From Symbiodinium microadriaticum (lineage: Eukaryota; Sar; Dinophyceae; Suessiales; Symbiodiniaceae), in the NCBI GenBank assembly GCA_001939145.1, contig LSRX01000853.1, forward strand, positions 205,619-269,618: a stretch of 64,000 bases of DNA, given 5' to 3'. The notes beneath the pieces are model-generated. The model ran no database searches, was not told the origin of the DNA, and worked only from the letters and a program-made list of their open reading frames with translations. The translations under genes were made by a program, and so were the position numbers. This document shows, piece by piece, positions 22,140 through 31,493 of this stretch (position 1 is the stretch's first letter; each line of letters opens with the position of its first letter).

Positions 22140-22805
22140 AAGCGCCCCGCAAAACTAATTTGTTATTGAGGCTCCAAGCTGCTCGTGGACTAGGACCTGA
22201 TGGACAAACGGTTTAGTGACGAATCGCCTCGTTTCAGGGATTAATAGCTCCAGCTTGCATTCCTGAAGTTGCGGCGTTTCAGTTCATGCTTCAGGCCTTT
22301 AAGCCTAAAGTTTTCGTTTTTTGCTTTTCATCTCTGAACCCTCGCACCCTCCCAAGAACATGTATGTTATTAGGGCCCCACAAAACTAGCTTATTATTGA
22401 GGCTCCAGGCTGCTCGTGGACTACCCGTTTGAAATTTGTCTGATGGACCTGGCAGACAAAGGGTTCAATAAAGGAATCGCCTCGTTTCAGGGAGCAGCTC
22501 CAGCTTGATTCCTAAAGATGCAGCTTTTCAGTTCAAGCTTCAGGCCTTTAAGCCTACAGTTTTTCATTTTTTGCTTTTCATCTCTGAACACTCGCACCCC
22601 CCCAAGAACATGTATGTTATTAGGGCCCCACAAAACTAGCTTATTATTGAGGCTCCAGGCTGCTCGTGGACTACCCCCTTTGAAATTTGTTTGCTGGACC
22701 TGACAGGCAAAGGGTTCAAAAAAGGAATCGCCTCTTTCAGGGAGCAGCTCCAGCTTGATTCCCCTGCAGCTGCAGCCTTTCAGTTCAAGCTTCAAGCTTT
22801 TAAGC
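22140..22805. repeat. three tandem ~250-bp units, right arm
   Basis: Reverse-complement counterpart of the units at 21,215-21,880. Confidence 0.9.
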
Positions 22806-22811
22806 CATAAG

Positions 22812-23182
22812 CTTTTCCCTTCCCGCTTTTAATTCCTGAACCCGACTACAAACAATATCCGGGGGAAAAACTTTACACAATTAAAGACACAACTAGGTCG
22901 GATGTGCTGAATAAAACCGGTGATATTTACACAATTCAGGGACCACACACTAATCGGGATCGAACATTAGCATCCACGATTCCTTTGCCAGCCGAATCAC
23001 TGAGGCAATGGGCCAAGTCAAAAGGAAGTAAGGTGGCCGGGAAAATTCGCAGGCCTGCGAATGTGCATTTAAGTGGGCAGGATTATACCAAATGGCTGCA
23101 GTACTTGTCGCACCTGGTTCCGTATGTGTGGTCACGAGACATTCCTGGCCATGCCTTTGACCGCCAGGGACAATCTCTTTGA
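22812..23182 (+). CDS. unidentified ORF, copy in right palindrome arm
   Basis: Open for about 124 codons up to a stop at 23,180-23,182. It encodes the same protein as the minus-strand frame at 20,838-21,208. Upstream it is closed by a TAA near 22,805, so the start may come from splicing. Function unknown. Confidence 0.4.
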
Positions 23183-23526
23183 AACCCCTGTTCAGGGTGC
23201 TTGTCCACTCTTTCATCTTCATCCCGAATTCTGTTCAGGGTCGTTTGCGGCTTCCGACCCCTGTTCAGGGTCCTCACCCACACCGGCCCAACCATGTCCT
23301 CCCCTTACCGTCAGCCTGGAAATCTGCTCCCAACCCTTTCACACCTCCCTACCAACCTGGTACGACGTCTGTCAGGGCTGCTCCCGATCGCTTTTGAGGG
23401 TTCTCACCCTACCCCACCCCTGCACAGGGCCCGAGCCTGATGCTGACCCCTGTCCTGTTCAGGTGCGGCTTGAACCTTGGTCCGTCCTTCGTCAGTGTCA
23501 TGAGCTGTACGAGATCGGCTAACGTC

Positions 23527-23785
23527 ATGCTCGGATTTTAGGGGTGGTTGCGTCAAAGCTCCGGCAAGTCTGTGGACTACGCTGCATCAAGCAACCAGGG
23601 CAAAGAAACCGTTAAGACCATTTGTGTGTTGAGGTTGCATACGTCCCCTCGATGCCAGGCATGAGAATAGATATCACACGTTGTGATGTCTAAGGACCTG
23701 CCTCAGAGACACACACACACACACACACATGTGTTAGACACAGATATGTCAAGCATCACATCTTGTTTACACACACACACACGTG
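23527..23785 (+). repeat. direct-repeat segment B inside the palindrome, copy 2
   Basis: Starts exactly where the inner inverted block ends (after GGCTAACGTC) and ends in (CA)n. Counterpart of 20,206-20,472 in the same orientation. Confidence 0.85.
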
Positions 23786-23959
23786 TTAGATAAAGGTGTA
23801 TCAAGTAATTTTGTTTGTACCCAAGATGATATTATATCTTTGAAGTTGAGCCAAATCCATTTTTTGGGTTATAACCATGCGGCTATGCTTGTTACCACAA
23901 CTTTTTATATTTTAAGATTCTTTTGCAAAAAACCTAGCCCCATTTACAAAAAATCGCCT

Positions 23960-25689
23960 TAAGACTCGCCCGCATTGCAAAGGCATCCTGCAGCAATCTA
24001 TGTCATATTAGCCCTGCGCAAGCAGGTACTTGCACGATGGTCTTTGTGGGTCCAGTTGACTTCGGCTTGAGGGCTCGAGACTAGGTCTCCATGCACAAGA
24101 CAGCACATCGTACAGGCTTCGACCGAGCAAACTATGCCGGCGTAGACCCCCAAGCCTGAAAGAACACCTAGCAAGGCAAGCCTTACATACCCGAGAGCCA
24201 TTGACCTCTTTCACCCTCTGTCGCAAACAAATCAAATTGTTGTGATTTCAAAGCCATGGCAACAGGACGAGCAATGGAAGAGATCCGATATTGAGTGTGG
24301 AAGCTCTTCTTCTGCTTCTCTCCAATGCCTGCTTTTCATGTCCACCGCCAGCCCGCGAAGTTGACGAAGATCATCGCTGTATGGAAGGTACCTCGGCGCT
24401 GAAAGTTTCGGGCTTGGGAGTAGCCTAGGAGTTTGGACTTAGCATTTAGATTCAGGCACCGAGAGTTTCGGGTGACTTGAAAGCTTTAGAGGCACAGTCT
24501 CTGGAATCCTGGGCTGAGTTGCCAGGTTGCTGATGCCGCCACGTTTCTTACGGACGAGGGCCCCACTAGACCCACAATGTCGTGAAGCCTATAAGGTTCC
24601 GGCTTGGAGGGTCAGCTGCTCGGCGACAATAACACATGTCTCCGGCTAGCTCGGAAACGCCGGAGTACGATCTAGCAGCTACTGGTAGCATTGTAGGGCT
24701 CAGGGTCCTTGAGAGGGTCCCCGACTGCAGTTATAGCATGCGGAGAATCTAGTTGCAAACATACCTAATGGGGCTACTGGGTGGAAGAGTTTGGACCACG
24801 CAGCAGCATCAGAATGAGGAAGGCACTCCTCATCCGTGAAATGAGTCATATGAACCGCTGCAGCGAGACAACTGCGACTACGTAACTGCAGTGTAGCTGG
24901 CTTTAGTCTCTCTCATCTCATACTTGCCCGCCCGACATCCATGGCCCGGACCAGCTTTTAGGGTTCGGGGTTCGTGCTTTGCTGCTCTGAATTTCAGCTG
25001 ACCCTTAAATCCTAGATCCGGAATCTGCATAGCCACTGTAGGGGGAAGGAGTCATAGTTTTTTGGCATTCATCCGGTCGGCAAGCCCTGAACCTGCCCTC
25101 CACCTTAATGTCCGGCCAAGGCAGCGACCTATAAGCGCTTGGCTTTCCATTCGGATGGCCACCAACAAACTGAGCGCAAATTTAGGAATTTAGGGCAACT
25201 ATGAGGGGCTGGATGGGTTCAGGGGGAGGGTCCCAGGAGTTTGGGCTCGCTGCGAGTTTTGGGATTGTCGAGGAGCTAGTGTGACTGGCAACTTCTTGAA
25301 GCCTCAAGCCTCGCCACCTAATGGGTCGCAGGTCCTCCAGCTTCGAGTCGATTTCGCGACTTGATTCAACTCTGACTTCGATGTGGACGAATCTCTTATG
25401 CCTTGCGTGCGATTCTTGTTTTAGCTCTTCTCCTGTAGGTTGGATGTGAGTTGAACATGTTTAGCGGTGGTACCTACCAATCATCCAACACATGCTAAGG
25501 ATTCAGGTACCATTCAGGCAAGCATCTCAAAGTTTGCCGTTCCTTCCTAAACTCCGCAACGGTGAAATTTGGCAGGCTGAAATCGGAGACAGGAGCTAGA
25601 TGGCGCAAGTTTCCACAAGGCTGATGCGTGGCTTTCCGGTGATGTTGCTGGTTCTCTGAGCTCCCGAGCCCTGAATCCCAAACTCGCGC
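23960..25689. other. unassigned DNA
   Basis: No confident gene. A minus-strand ATG frame (23,998-24,201) begins with a hydrophobic, signal-like segment (LALLGVLSGLGVYAGIVC) but has no further support. Confidence 0.4.
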
Positions 25690-25749
25690 CTGAGTGAAGG
25701 TGTGGTAGTTGCACGTACCGACCTCAATGAAGTCGAAGTGCAGCAGGTC
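25690..25749 (-). CDS. candidate exon, FkbM-type methyltransferase-like
   Basis: A 60-nt minus-strand segment between an AG acceptor and a GC donor (CTCAG|GCGCGAG). It encodes HFDFIEVGTCNYHTFTQ after DLL. 'FDFIEVGT' resembles the first Rossmann strand and glycine loop of FkbM-family methyltransferases. An upstream minus-strand stretch (25,840-25,920, GKVFAGQELMLEFGLPAKY, followed by GTGAGT) may be the preceding exon. The later motifs of the family were not located, so the call is tentative. Confidence 0.35.
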
Positions 25750-27600
25750 CTCACCTCTGGTGCAATCTTTGTGAAAACGCCCTGACAGCAAGGAATTTGA
25801 TCTTCACCCCTGCCCTCCTCCAGACTTGGCAAGACTGACTCACCTCTCGTACTACGTGCATATTTCGCCGGAAGCCCGAACTCCAGCATCAACTCTTGCC
25901 CTGCAAAGACCTTGCCTGTGGAAATCAAGCTGTGTGGTCGCGAAGCTTTCGAGCCTGACTGCGAAGCATGGTCTTAACTTTTGGGCCTTTGAACCAGAGT
26001 CTCGTAGTCCGGTTGCTTGGAAAGTCAACGGTTTTGGATGTTGGCTTCCATAGTGTGTGTGACTCGACGTTCGCCTGGAGATCAACACCAGTTCATCATT
26101 GGAATCAACAAACTGATGGAATATGGTGGAAGGTCTAAACCGGCACCCTCTCAGAAGCCCTCTAGGCGTGCCTCCGAACGAGCTCGAGCTGGTAGACACC
26201 TGGCAACTAAAGTGGGAGGCACATTCTGTCAGGTATGCACTCCTCCCATCGATTTGGTGCGTCGCGTCAAACAAGACCAGCAGTAAGAAGCCGGGGCATT
26301 TCGCGGTCCCTTTTTTGTGTAATTAAGGGGAGGCGTCGTTGCGAGTGCAGCAGGGCCTGCAAGGAGCACTGGGGCAGTGAATGGGGAAACGGGGTGATAA
26401 CCCAGCGAGAGAAGGGCGAGGTTTCGTTTAAGCTGCATATGGATAAGACTCCGGAGGAGCTCGAAAAGAAGCGCGTTATCTAACCTGGAACAAGGTACCT
26501 CCTCCACACAGCCGCAGGCCGAGGGGGAGGTTTCAGGAAACGCACAGAAAACGGCGGCGGCCACTTGCGGGGAGGGGGTGGCCGAAGGGAGTGAGTGTAG
26601 CGGTTATATACACCGAATTGCGGGGACAGCTTAGAAACAGATAAGCGCCATGCATGTTTTGTTTGGAGAGGAACGGAGAGGAGACTGCTTGGACTCACTA
26701 GAGAGCTCTGTGTGTGTGTGTGTGTGTGTCTGTGTCTGTCTGATGCAGTGCATGGTGTTAGGCAGCCAAGTAACCCCCCGTAGTCTGTCTGTCCGTCTGT
26801 CTGGAAAGCAAACGGGCCTAGGTCTGGTGCTGAGGCCCTATGACGACGTCAGTGGTATCCGAAGCAGGGAACAGCACGGACTTGAAGGCTGAAGCCCCGA
26901 ATTGCGAGGCCCAGCCCCATGGGCCTCAGACGACTCCGCATTGGCCAACCACTCCTCGTCGTCTTCCGCCGCAAACCACTGCTTGTAGCGAACCTAAATT
27001 GCAACACTGCAGATTTGGATCTCTCTGTGTGTGTGTGTGTTTTTGTGCATGGATGGGTGAGTCATAGGTGGATAGACAGAACTCTAGTCTAGATCGCTCC
27101 CGCAGGTAAAGATGGAAAACCCGATGGTTCAGGGCGAGACAGGTGGCAGGCAGGAGTTAAATCAGCAGATGAAGAGCTAGAGTCAGAGTGGTCGGTGTAT
27201 GCATCGATACAAGATACAGGAGTGCATGTGCGTGCCTTGCTCCAGCAAAAGCACCGAGGAACCGTAGGCTTGAAACACCGGCCCAAGAAACTGTGACTCC
27301 TCCTTCCAGAGCTACATAAGCTAAGTCAGGCTCCCGAGAGCAGAACACAGATACAAACGTCATCGGAAACCTCATGAACTCACAAGTTTGGGGCGTGGCG
27401 AGCCAATCATCCCAACACGGGCGGCAATACCACAGGTAGGATCCCTGTCCGTGGACTTGAAGCAGGCACAAGCTACGACTAGTCTAGAGTCTGGACGGAC
27501 TACAGTGATACCTGTGATGTACTGTGGTACCTGGTTTAGGGCTCAGAATACCCACGGCAGCTGTGGATTAGGTTTTCCACTGCGACGGGATCGCTGCTAG
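25750..27600. other. unassigned DNA with short (TG)n tracts
   Basis: Contains (TG)n tracts near 26,708-26,730 and 27,024-27,041 and no confident gene apart from the exon candidates noted on the minus strand. Confidence 0.4.
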
Positions 27601-27780
27601 GCCCCAGTGCTGATAAGCACGACTTCGCCCGCGTGGCATCGCAGGCTTCGTGCTGCTAGGTCGCGTGCAAGAACCAGGATCTGGAAGAGGCGGCGACTTG
27701 GCAAGCCCCCTTTCTGCCGAGACCTCTCCCTTCTGGAGGCCCATCAATCGCAGCCCAGATACTCTCTGGTTGGGCGTAGT

Positions 27781-28908
27781 ATGGGTAAGTCCGGCCGCCC
27801 ACGTCAGCCTCCACAATGGGCTGGTGGACAACAGCATGCCTCTGCACATTGGCAGTTGTGGCCAGGTGCGAAATCACCTCGCAATGCTGCGTGGAGGGAC
27901 CAGAATGCTCCGTGGCGAGATCAGGAAGGGGACAGGCAGAAGCCAGCCTTTCCCACCTATGCCTCGCGGCAAGTCCCTGGAGCCACGCCTCAACCCATCC
28001 AGGCCATCGTCTCCGAGACCCGCAACCAAGGAGATGGCGGATCAATGATCGATGGGTTGCAGCAGCTGCTGAACAACGCCAGGAAGGCCGAGAATCGCCT
28101 CGCGAGGGCCAATGCGGCACAGACTTATGCCAAGGCCCAGTGGGGGGTATGGCAGGAGGAAATGAAAGCAGCCTGGATTCGAGAGCAGAAACGATACACC
28201 CGGGACTCAGAAAGACGTGCCCGGGAGATTGCGGAAGCCGCTTCAGTGCAGGAGAAGGCCCGAGACATGGTCAGACAAGCATGGAGCGCCCAGGTGTCGG
28301 GCATTCCCATGGAAGTAGAGGCCTCGGCTCCAACTCCGGAATGGGATGCAATGGTGCAGACTTGGGGCCAGGAAGCCGAAGATCACATGGGTGGTGTCCT
28401 ACAGCGAGCATTGGGCGAGGCCACACCAGTGCGACGTACTGCACCGGCTATGACGCCCCCGACCCGTGCAGCTGCTGCAGCTGCTACAGCAGCTCCCAGC
28501 GCGGTGGAACCTTCTCCAGTGCGGACCGATCCTTATCCGGCTCCGGTGCCACCGGCGCCCTCAGTAGCTGCGAGCCCAGGGCCTTCATCGCATCCAGAAG
28601 GAGCACCAGTGGCGGAGGGGGCCGACGAACCTACTCCACGACAACGCCCCAAGACCCCGCGTCACCTGCCCTGTCATGGAATCAAAGAGGCCTCCAAGGA
28701 TCCAACTGCGAAGGAGTCTGCTACTGGGAGCAGACTCGGTGCGAAGCTAGACGCCGTGCGAGCTCGAGCGCTGCGGCCTTTTCATGGTGCGGGTCAGAAT
28801 CTGGCTCCAGCACCAGAGGCTGGGGTCATCGAACTAGCCGAGTCCGCAGAGCACGAGGAGCTCGAGGAGGCCTCCGTGAGCCCAGGTTTTGGTGCGCTGG
28901 ATGCCTAG
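27781..28908 (+). CDS. LINE ORF1-like protein
   Basis: 375 codons from ATG 27,781 (MGKSGRPRQPPQW); the frame is open further upstream. The N-terminal part is Trp/Gln/Arg-rich. The middle (about residues 90-175) is highly charged and helical, with Gln, Glu, Ala and Arg (NARKAENRLARANAAQ, RYTRDSERRAREIAEA), consistent with a coiled coil. The rest is Pro/Ala-rich and probably disordered. This architecture fits a LINE ORF1 RNA-binding chaperone, but no zinc knuckle or RRM was seen. Confidence 0.6.
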   Translation: MGKSGRPRQPPQWAGGQQHASAHWQLWPGAKSPRNAAWRDQNAPWRDQEGDRQKPAFPTYASRQVPGATPQPIQAIVSETRNQGDGGSMIDGLQQLLNNARKAENRLARANAAQTYAKAQWGVWQEEMKAAWIREQKRYTRDSERRAREIAEAASVQEKARDMVRQAWSAQVSGIPMEVEASAPTPEWDAMVQTWGQEAEDHMGGVLQRALGEATPVRRTAPAMTPPTRAAAAAATAAPSAVEPSPVRTDPYPAPVPPAPSVAASPGPSSHPEGAPVAEGADEPTPRQRPKTPRHLPCHGIKEASKDPTAKESATGSRLGAKLDAVRARALRPFHGAGQNLAPAPEAGVIELAESAEHEELEEASVSPGFGALDA

Positions 28909-29534
28909 TTTGTGGCAATGAGGACGTGGCAAGGCTGCCTCTTTTCGATCCCTCTGGCTGTGGATACCCCGGCAGCTTGCGTGGGAACATCGTGCTCAGT
29001 CGTCTGCGCATGTCCTTGCAGATGTACTGGACACCTTGTTGTACATGCCGTTTGCTGGTGCGGTGCCATTGGCCTCAGGGTGCGAATTTTGCGCAGCCTC
29101 TTTACTTAAGTGATGGCTCATCGGTCTTGTACAGTACAGAATTTTCCGTAGTCTGTGCTCTTGTCAGCGAGTCTTGGGTCGGACTCTGGCCTCTGGATTC
29201 TGGGCCGCCCTCTTTTGGAATTTTGAGTTTGGAGGTGTTGCCCCTAGCGCCAAACACGCATATCGGTGGCTCGGGGATGCGGGCAGGGTCACACCTACCA
29301 ACTCTTTGCCTGTTTTGCCCTCCTCTGCAGGGCCCGGAGCGACAAGGGCCTTGGCTGAGCCTTCGTCAGCTAATCACGTGCGTTTCTTTCTTCTTGCGAC
29401 AGCTACCCTCTCCGTGCACCTGGAGATGTGGAAGCCCCCCCGTGCCATGAACACACGCAACATGCCTTGCCCTGTGTCGGAGATCATGTTGCGCCAATAC
29501 CTCTAGATGGCCCTACTGTACTCTAGCGCCTAAA
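28909..29534 (+). other. spacer between LINE ORF1 and the next frame
   Basis: No confident frame. One plus frame runs open across it to 29,450, but upstream it is only the shadow of ORF1. It holds one copy of a ~45-bp duplicated block (29,242-29,290), whose second copy (29,521-29,569) spans the ATG of the next frame. Confidence 0.45.
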
Positions 29535-31493
29535 ATGCATATCGGTGGCTCTGGGATGCATGCAGAGTACAATGGGCCCGCCAGTCCTCCGTCTCCTTTT
29601 CCGAGGCAATACGATCCATCCAGTGTTTGCTTCAGCCAGCTCCTCTTTCTCCTTTTGGGGATTCAGGCGCAGATGCTGTGTCGGCTCGCCGAGCTGACCG
29701 CTTCAGGGGTTGTTACTTTACGGTGGCTTTCCCTCTGGGCATTGTGTACGATGCTTTTCCAGGCTGGGACATTGCGAGCAGTCTCGCCTGCTAAGCGCGG
29801 GCAAACATTCGTGCAGCCGGTGCCACTGCGAATTGTTCTGGCCCTTGGCGGCAGCCAATGCAGCAAGCCCCTCCTCAACTGGACCCCTTGGGTTGATAGG
29901 AAGGGTAGACCCAAGCTCCGTAAAGCCCAGGCTCCCCGATACCCAAAGCGGCGATGGACCCAGGCTATAGAGCGATTGTGCCAGTTCAGCATGTTTTTGC
30001 GCTTCATTATCGGTCTTGAGTTTATGGTTGCGCCTGTGATAGCGATGGTGCCGCAAATGCCAAGCCCGCCAGAGCCTCAGGAATATTCAACCTTGCCGAT
30101 ACGACGTATTCCTGTGGTGAGTGCGGCAGAAATGCCCTTACGTAAGCCCATTGGGTCTAGGGTTGGGATTTCTAGTGTTGGTTTTCCGCCTCCAGGAGGC
30201 CCATATGTCAGTGAGTGCAATGATGAGCTGTGGCCAGCTCCTATGGCATTGCCATGCAGGCCTGCACAGACCGTGGACTTGCATCGAGCACTCCGAATTG
30301 ATTCTGGCACTCCCATCCTCGACCATGGCCCGGACGGAGCCTGGCTGGGCCTCACCTTGTTTGCGCCCTATTTCCATTCGGAAAACTGGGCCTTGCATGT
30401 GCCTGGCATCCGCAACGCTAGCGACCTAATCGAGGAGGTCCGCTTCGTGCTCAAAGATGCCTTTCATGGGTATTATGATACGGTAGCCCCATTAGTCCCT
30501 CAGCGGCTGTCGGGTATAGCGATGTTTATTGCCTACCCGAAACTCCTCAATCATGATGGAGACCGCGGTGTTGCTGTGGTCTTCGATTTGAGTCGTGTAG
30601 GAGGGGGATACTTTGCGTCGATCGTTGACCGGGTTATTTCGCATGCGGACTTGACCCAATTCGTCATGCCTCTGGCGACGCACGGCCATGAAGATTTTCT
30701 TTTCTACGTCGGAGACGACATGGAAGCCAAAGGACCGGGCGCAGATATGGTTCTCTTCCATGGAACGGTCGTCACTGCCCTCAGTTTAACGCAGTTTCAA
30801 TCCAAAGCCATCTCTGTTGAAGAGCTTTTCGCAGAAGACGCCGAGTGGTGCCTCTTGCAGCATTTACCGACAGAAATGCAGACCCCAAGCATTTGCGCAA
30901 TGTGTGGTAACGAGCGTTTCCTGCTTAGGCAGGACTACCATATTGGCCGCACCATTGCTGAGGCAGTGTCTCTAAATGCAGACTGCATTGGCATGCCATG
31001 CGCGATGGCTACCTCTTTTGAGTTCAGCGACCTTGCTGTCCATGGCAGCCACTGTGACAGGCTAGTTGCCTTCAGTAAACTTTCCGCTGACTCCACGGCC
31101 CGGCAAGACTTTTGGATTTTCTGCGATTACAGGCCTTTGGGCAAGAAACCGATGGTGTACCTGTCCCATGCCTCCCCAGTGTCCTTGCGTACGTTGCTTC
31201 TGGCGCACCAGATTACTATTCCACCTGGGCAACAGCTGTTTGTCCGGGGAGTTAGTTTAGAAGGGGATAGGCTTTTGGTTGGAGAACGAGCAACAGTAGT
31301 CTTCACTGTGGAGGAAACCGCATCTGCGCATCCTGTTGACCCCCAGGGAGACACCCGGGTCAGCTTTATGCCCCCGGTAACCCTCTTTAAGGCGCACCCG
31401 GATGACGCGGATGGGCAGAAGGCACCCAAGCGTACCCGGGAAGCCGGGAAGACGCTAACTTCAGCGACCACGACACTGACGCCCCAACAGTAG
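29535..31493 (+). CDS. LINE repeated-domain protein, N-terminal part
   Basis: 652 codons from ATG 29,535, ending at TAG 31,491, with the next frame continuing in phase. The N-terminal 180 residues contain hydrophobic segments (SQLLFLLLGIQ, FLRFIIGLEFMVAPVIAMV). From 30,333 two copies of a ~145-residue domain follow (30,333-30,783 and 30,891-31,317). They have a strand-rich start, an FDLSRVGGG/FCDYRPLGKK centre and a DxxxxGDxxxV-like end. Two more copies lie in the next frame. Function unknown; similar long proteins may belong to dinoflagellate LINEs. Confidence 0.6.
   Translation: MHIGGSGMHAEYNGPASPPSPFPRQYDPSSVCFSQLLFLLLGIQAQMLCRLAELTASGVVTLRWLSLWALCTMLFQAGTLRAVSPAKRGQTFVQPVPLRIVLALGGSQCSKPLLNWTPWVDRKGRPKLRKAQAPRYPKRRWTQAIERLCQFSMFLRFIIGLEFMVAPVIAMVPQMPSPPEPQEYSTLPIRRIPVVSAAEMPLRKPIGSRVGISSVGFPPPGGPYVSECNDELWPAPMALPCRPAQTVDLHRALRIDSGTPILDHGPDGAWLGLTLFAPYFHSENWALHVPGIRNASDLIEEVRFVLKDAFHGYYDTVAPLVPQRLSGIAMFIAYPKLLNHDGDRGVAVVFDLSRVGGGYFASIVDRVISHADLTQFVMPLATHGHEDFLFYVGDDMEAKGPGADMVLFHGTVVTALSLTQFQSKAISVEELFAEDAEWCLLQHLPTEMQTPSICAMCGNERFLLRQDYHIGRTIAEAVSLNADCIGMPCAMATSFEFSDLAVHGSHCDRLVAFSKLSADSTARQDFWIFCDYRPLGKKPMVYLSHASPVSLRTLLLAHQITIPPGQQLFVRGVSLEGDRLLVGERATVVFTVEETASAHPVDPQGDTRVSFMPPVTLFKAHPDDADGQKAPKRTREAGKTLTSATTTLTPQQ

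Larger units (their letters stand above)
20042..23959. repeat. large inverted repeat (palindrome)
   Basis: The left arm (20,042-22,005) and right arm (22,015-23,959) are reverse complements around a 9-nt spacer at 22,006-22,014. Position x pairs with 44,020 minus x through the inner ~1.25 kb of each arm without an indel. Further out there is a 17-bp indel (near 20,730 against 23,290) and single-base changes. A ~250-bp segment near the ends (20,206-20,472 and 23,527-23,785) is in direct rather than inverted orientation, followed by the outermost inverted block (20,042-20,193 and 23,810-23,959). Confidence 0.95.

Noticed and set aside
27816..29450. 544-codon frame overlapping LINE ORF1
   Set aside because: Gly/Ser/Arg/Cys-rich shadow of ORF1 in GC-rich DNA; ORF1 has the better ATG, coiled-coil pattern and element context.
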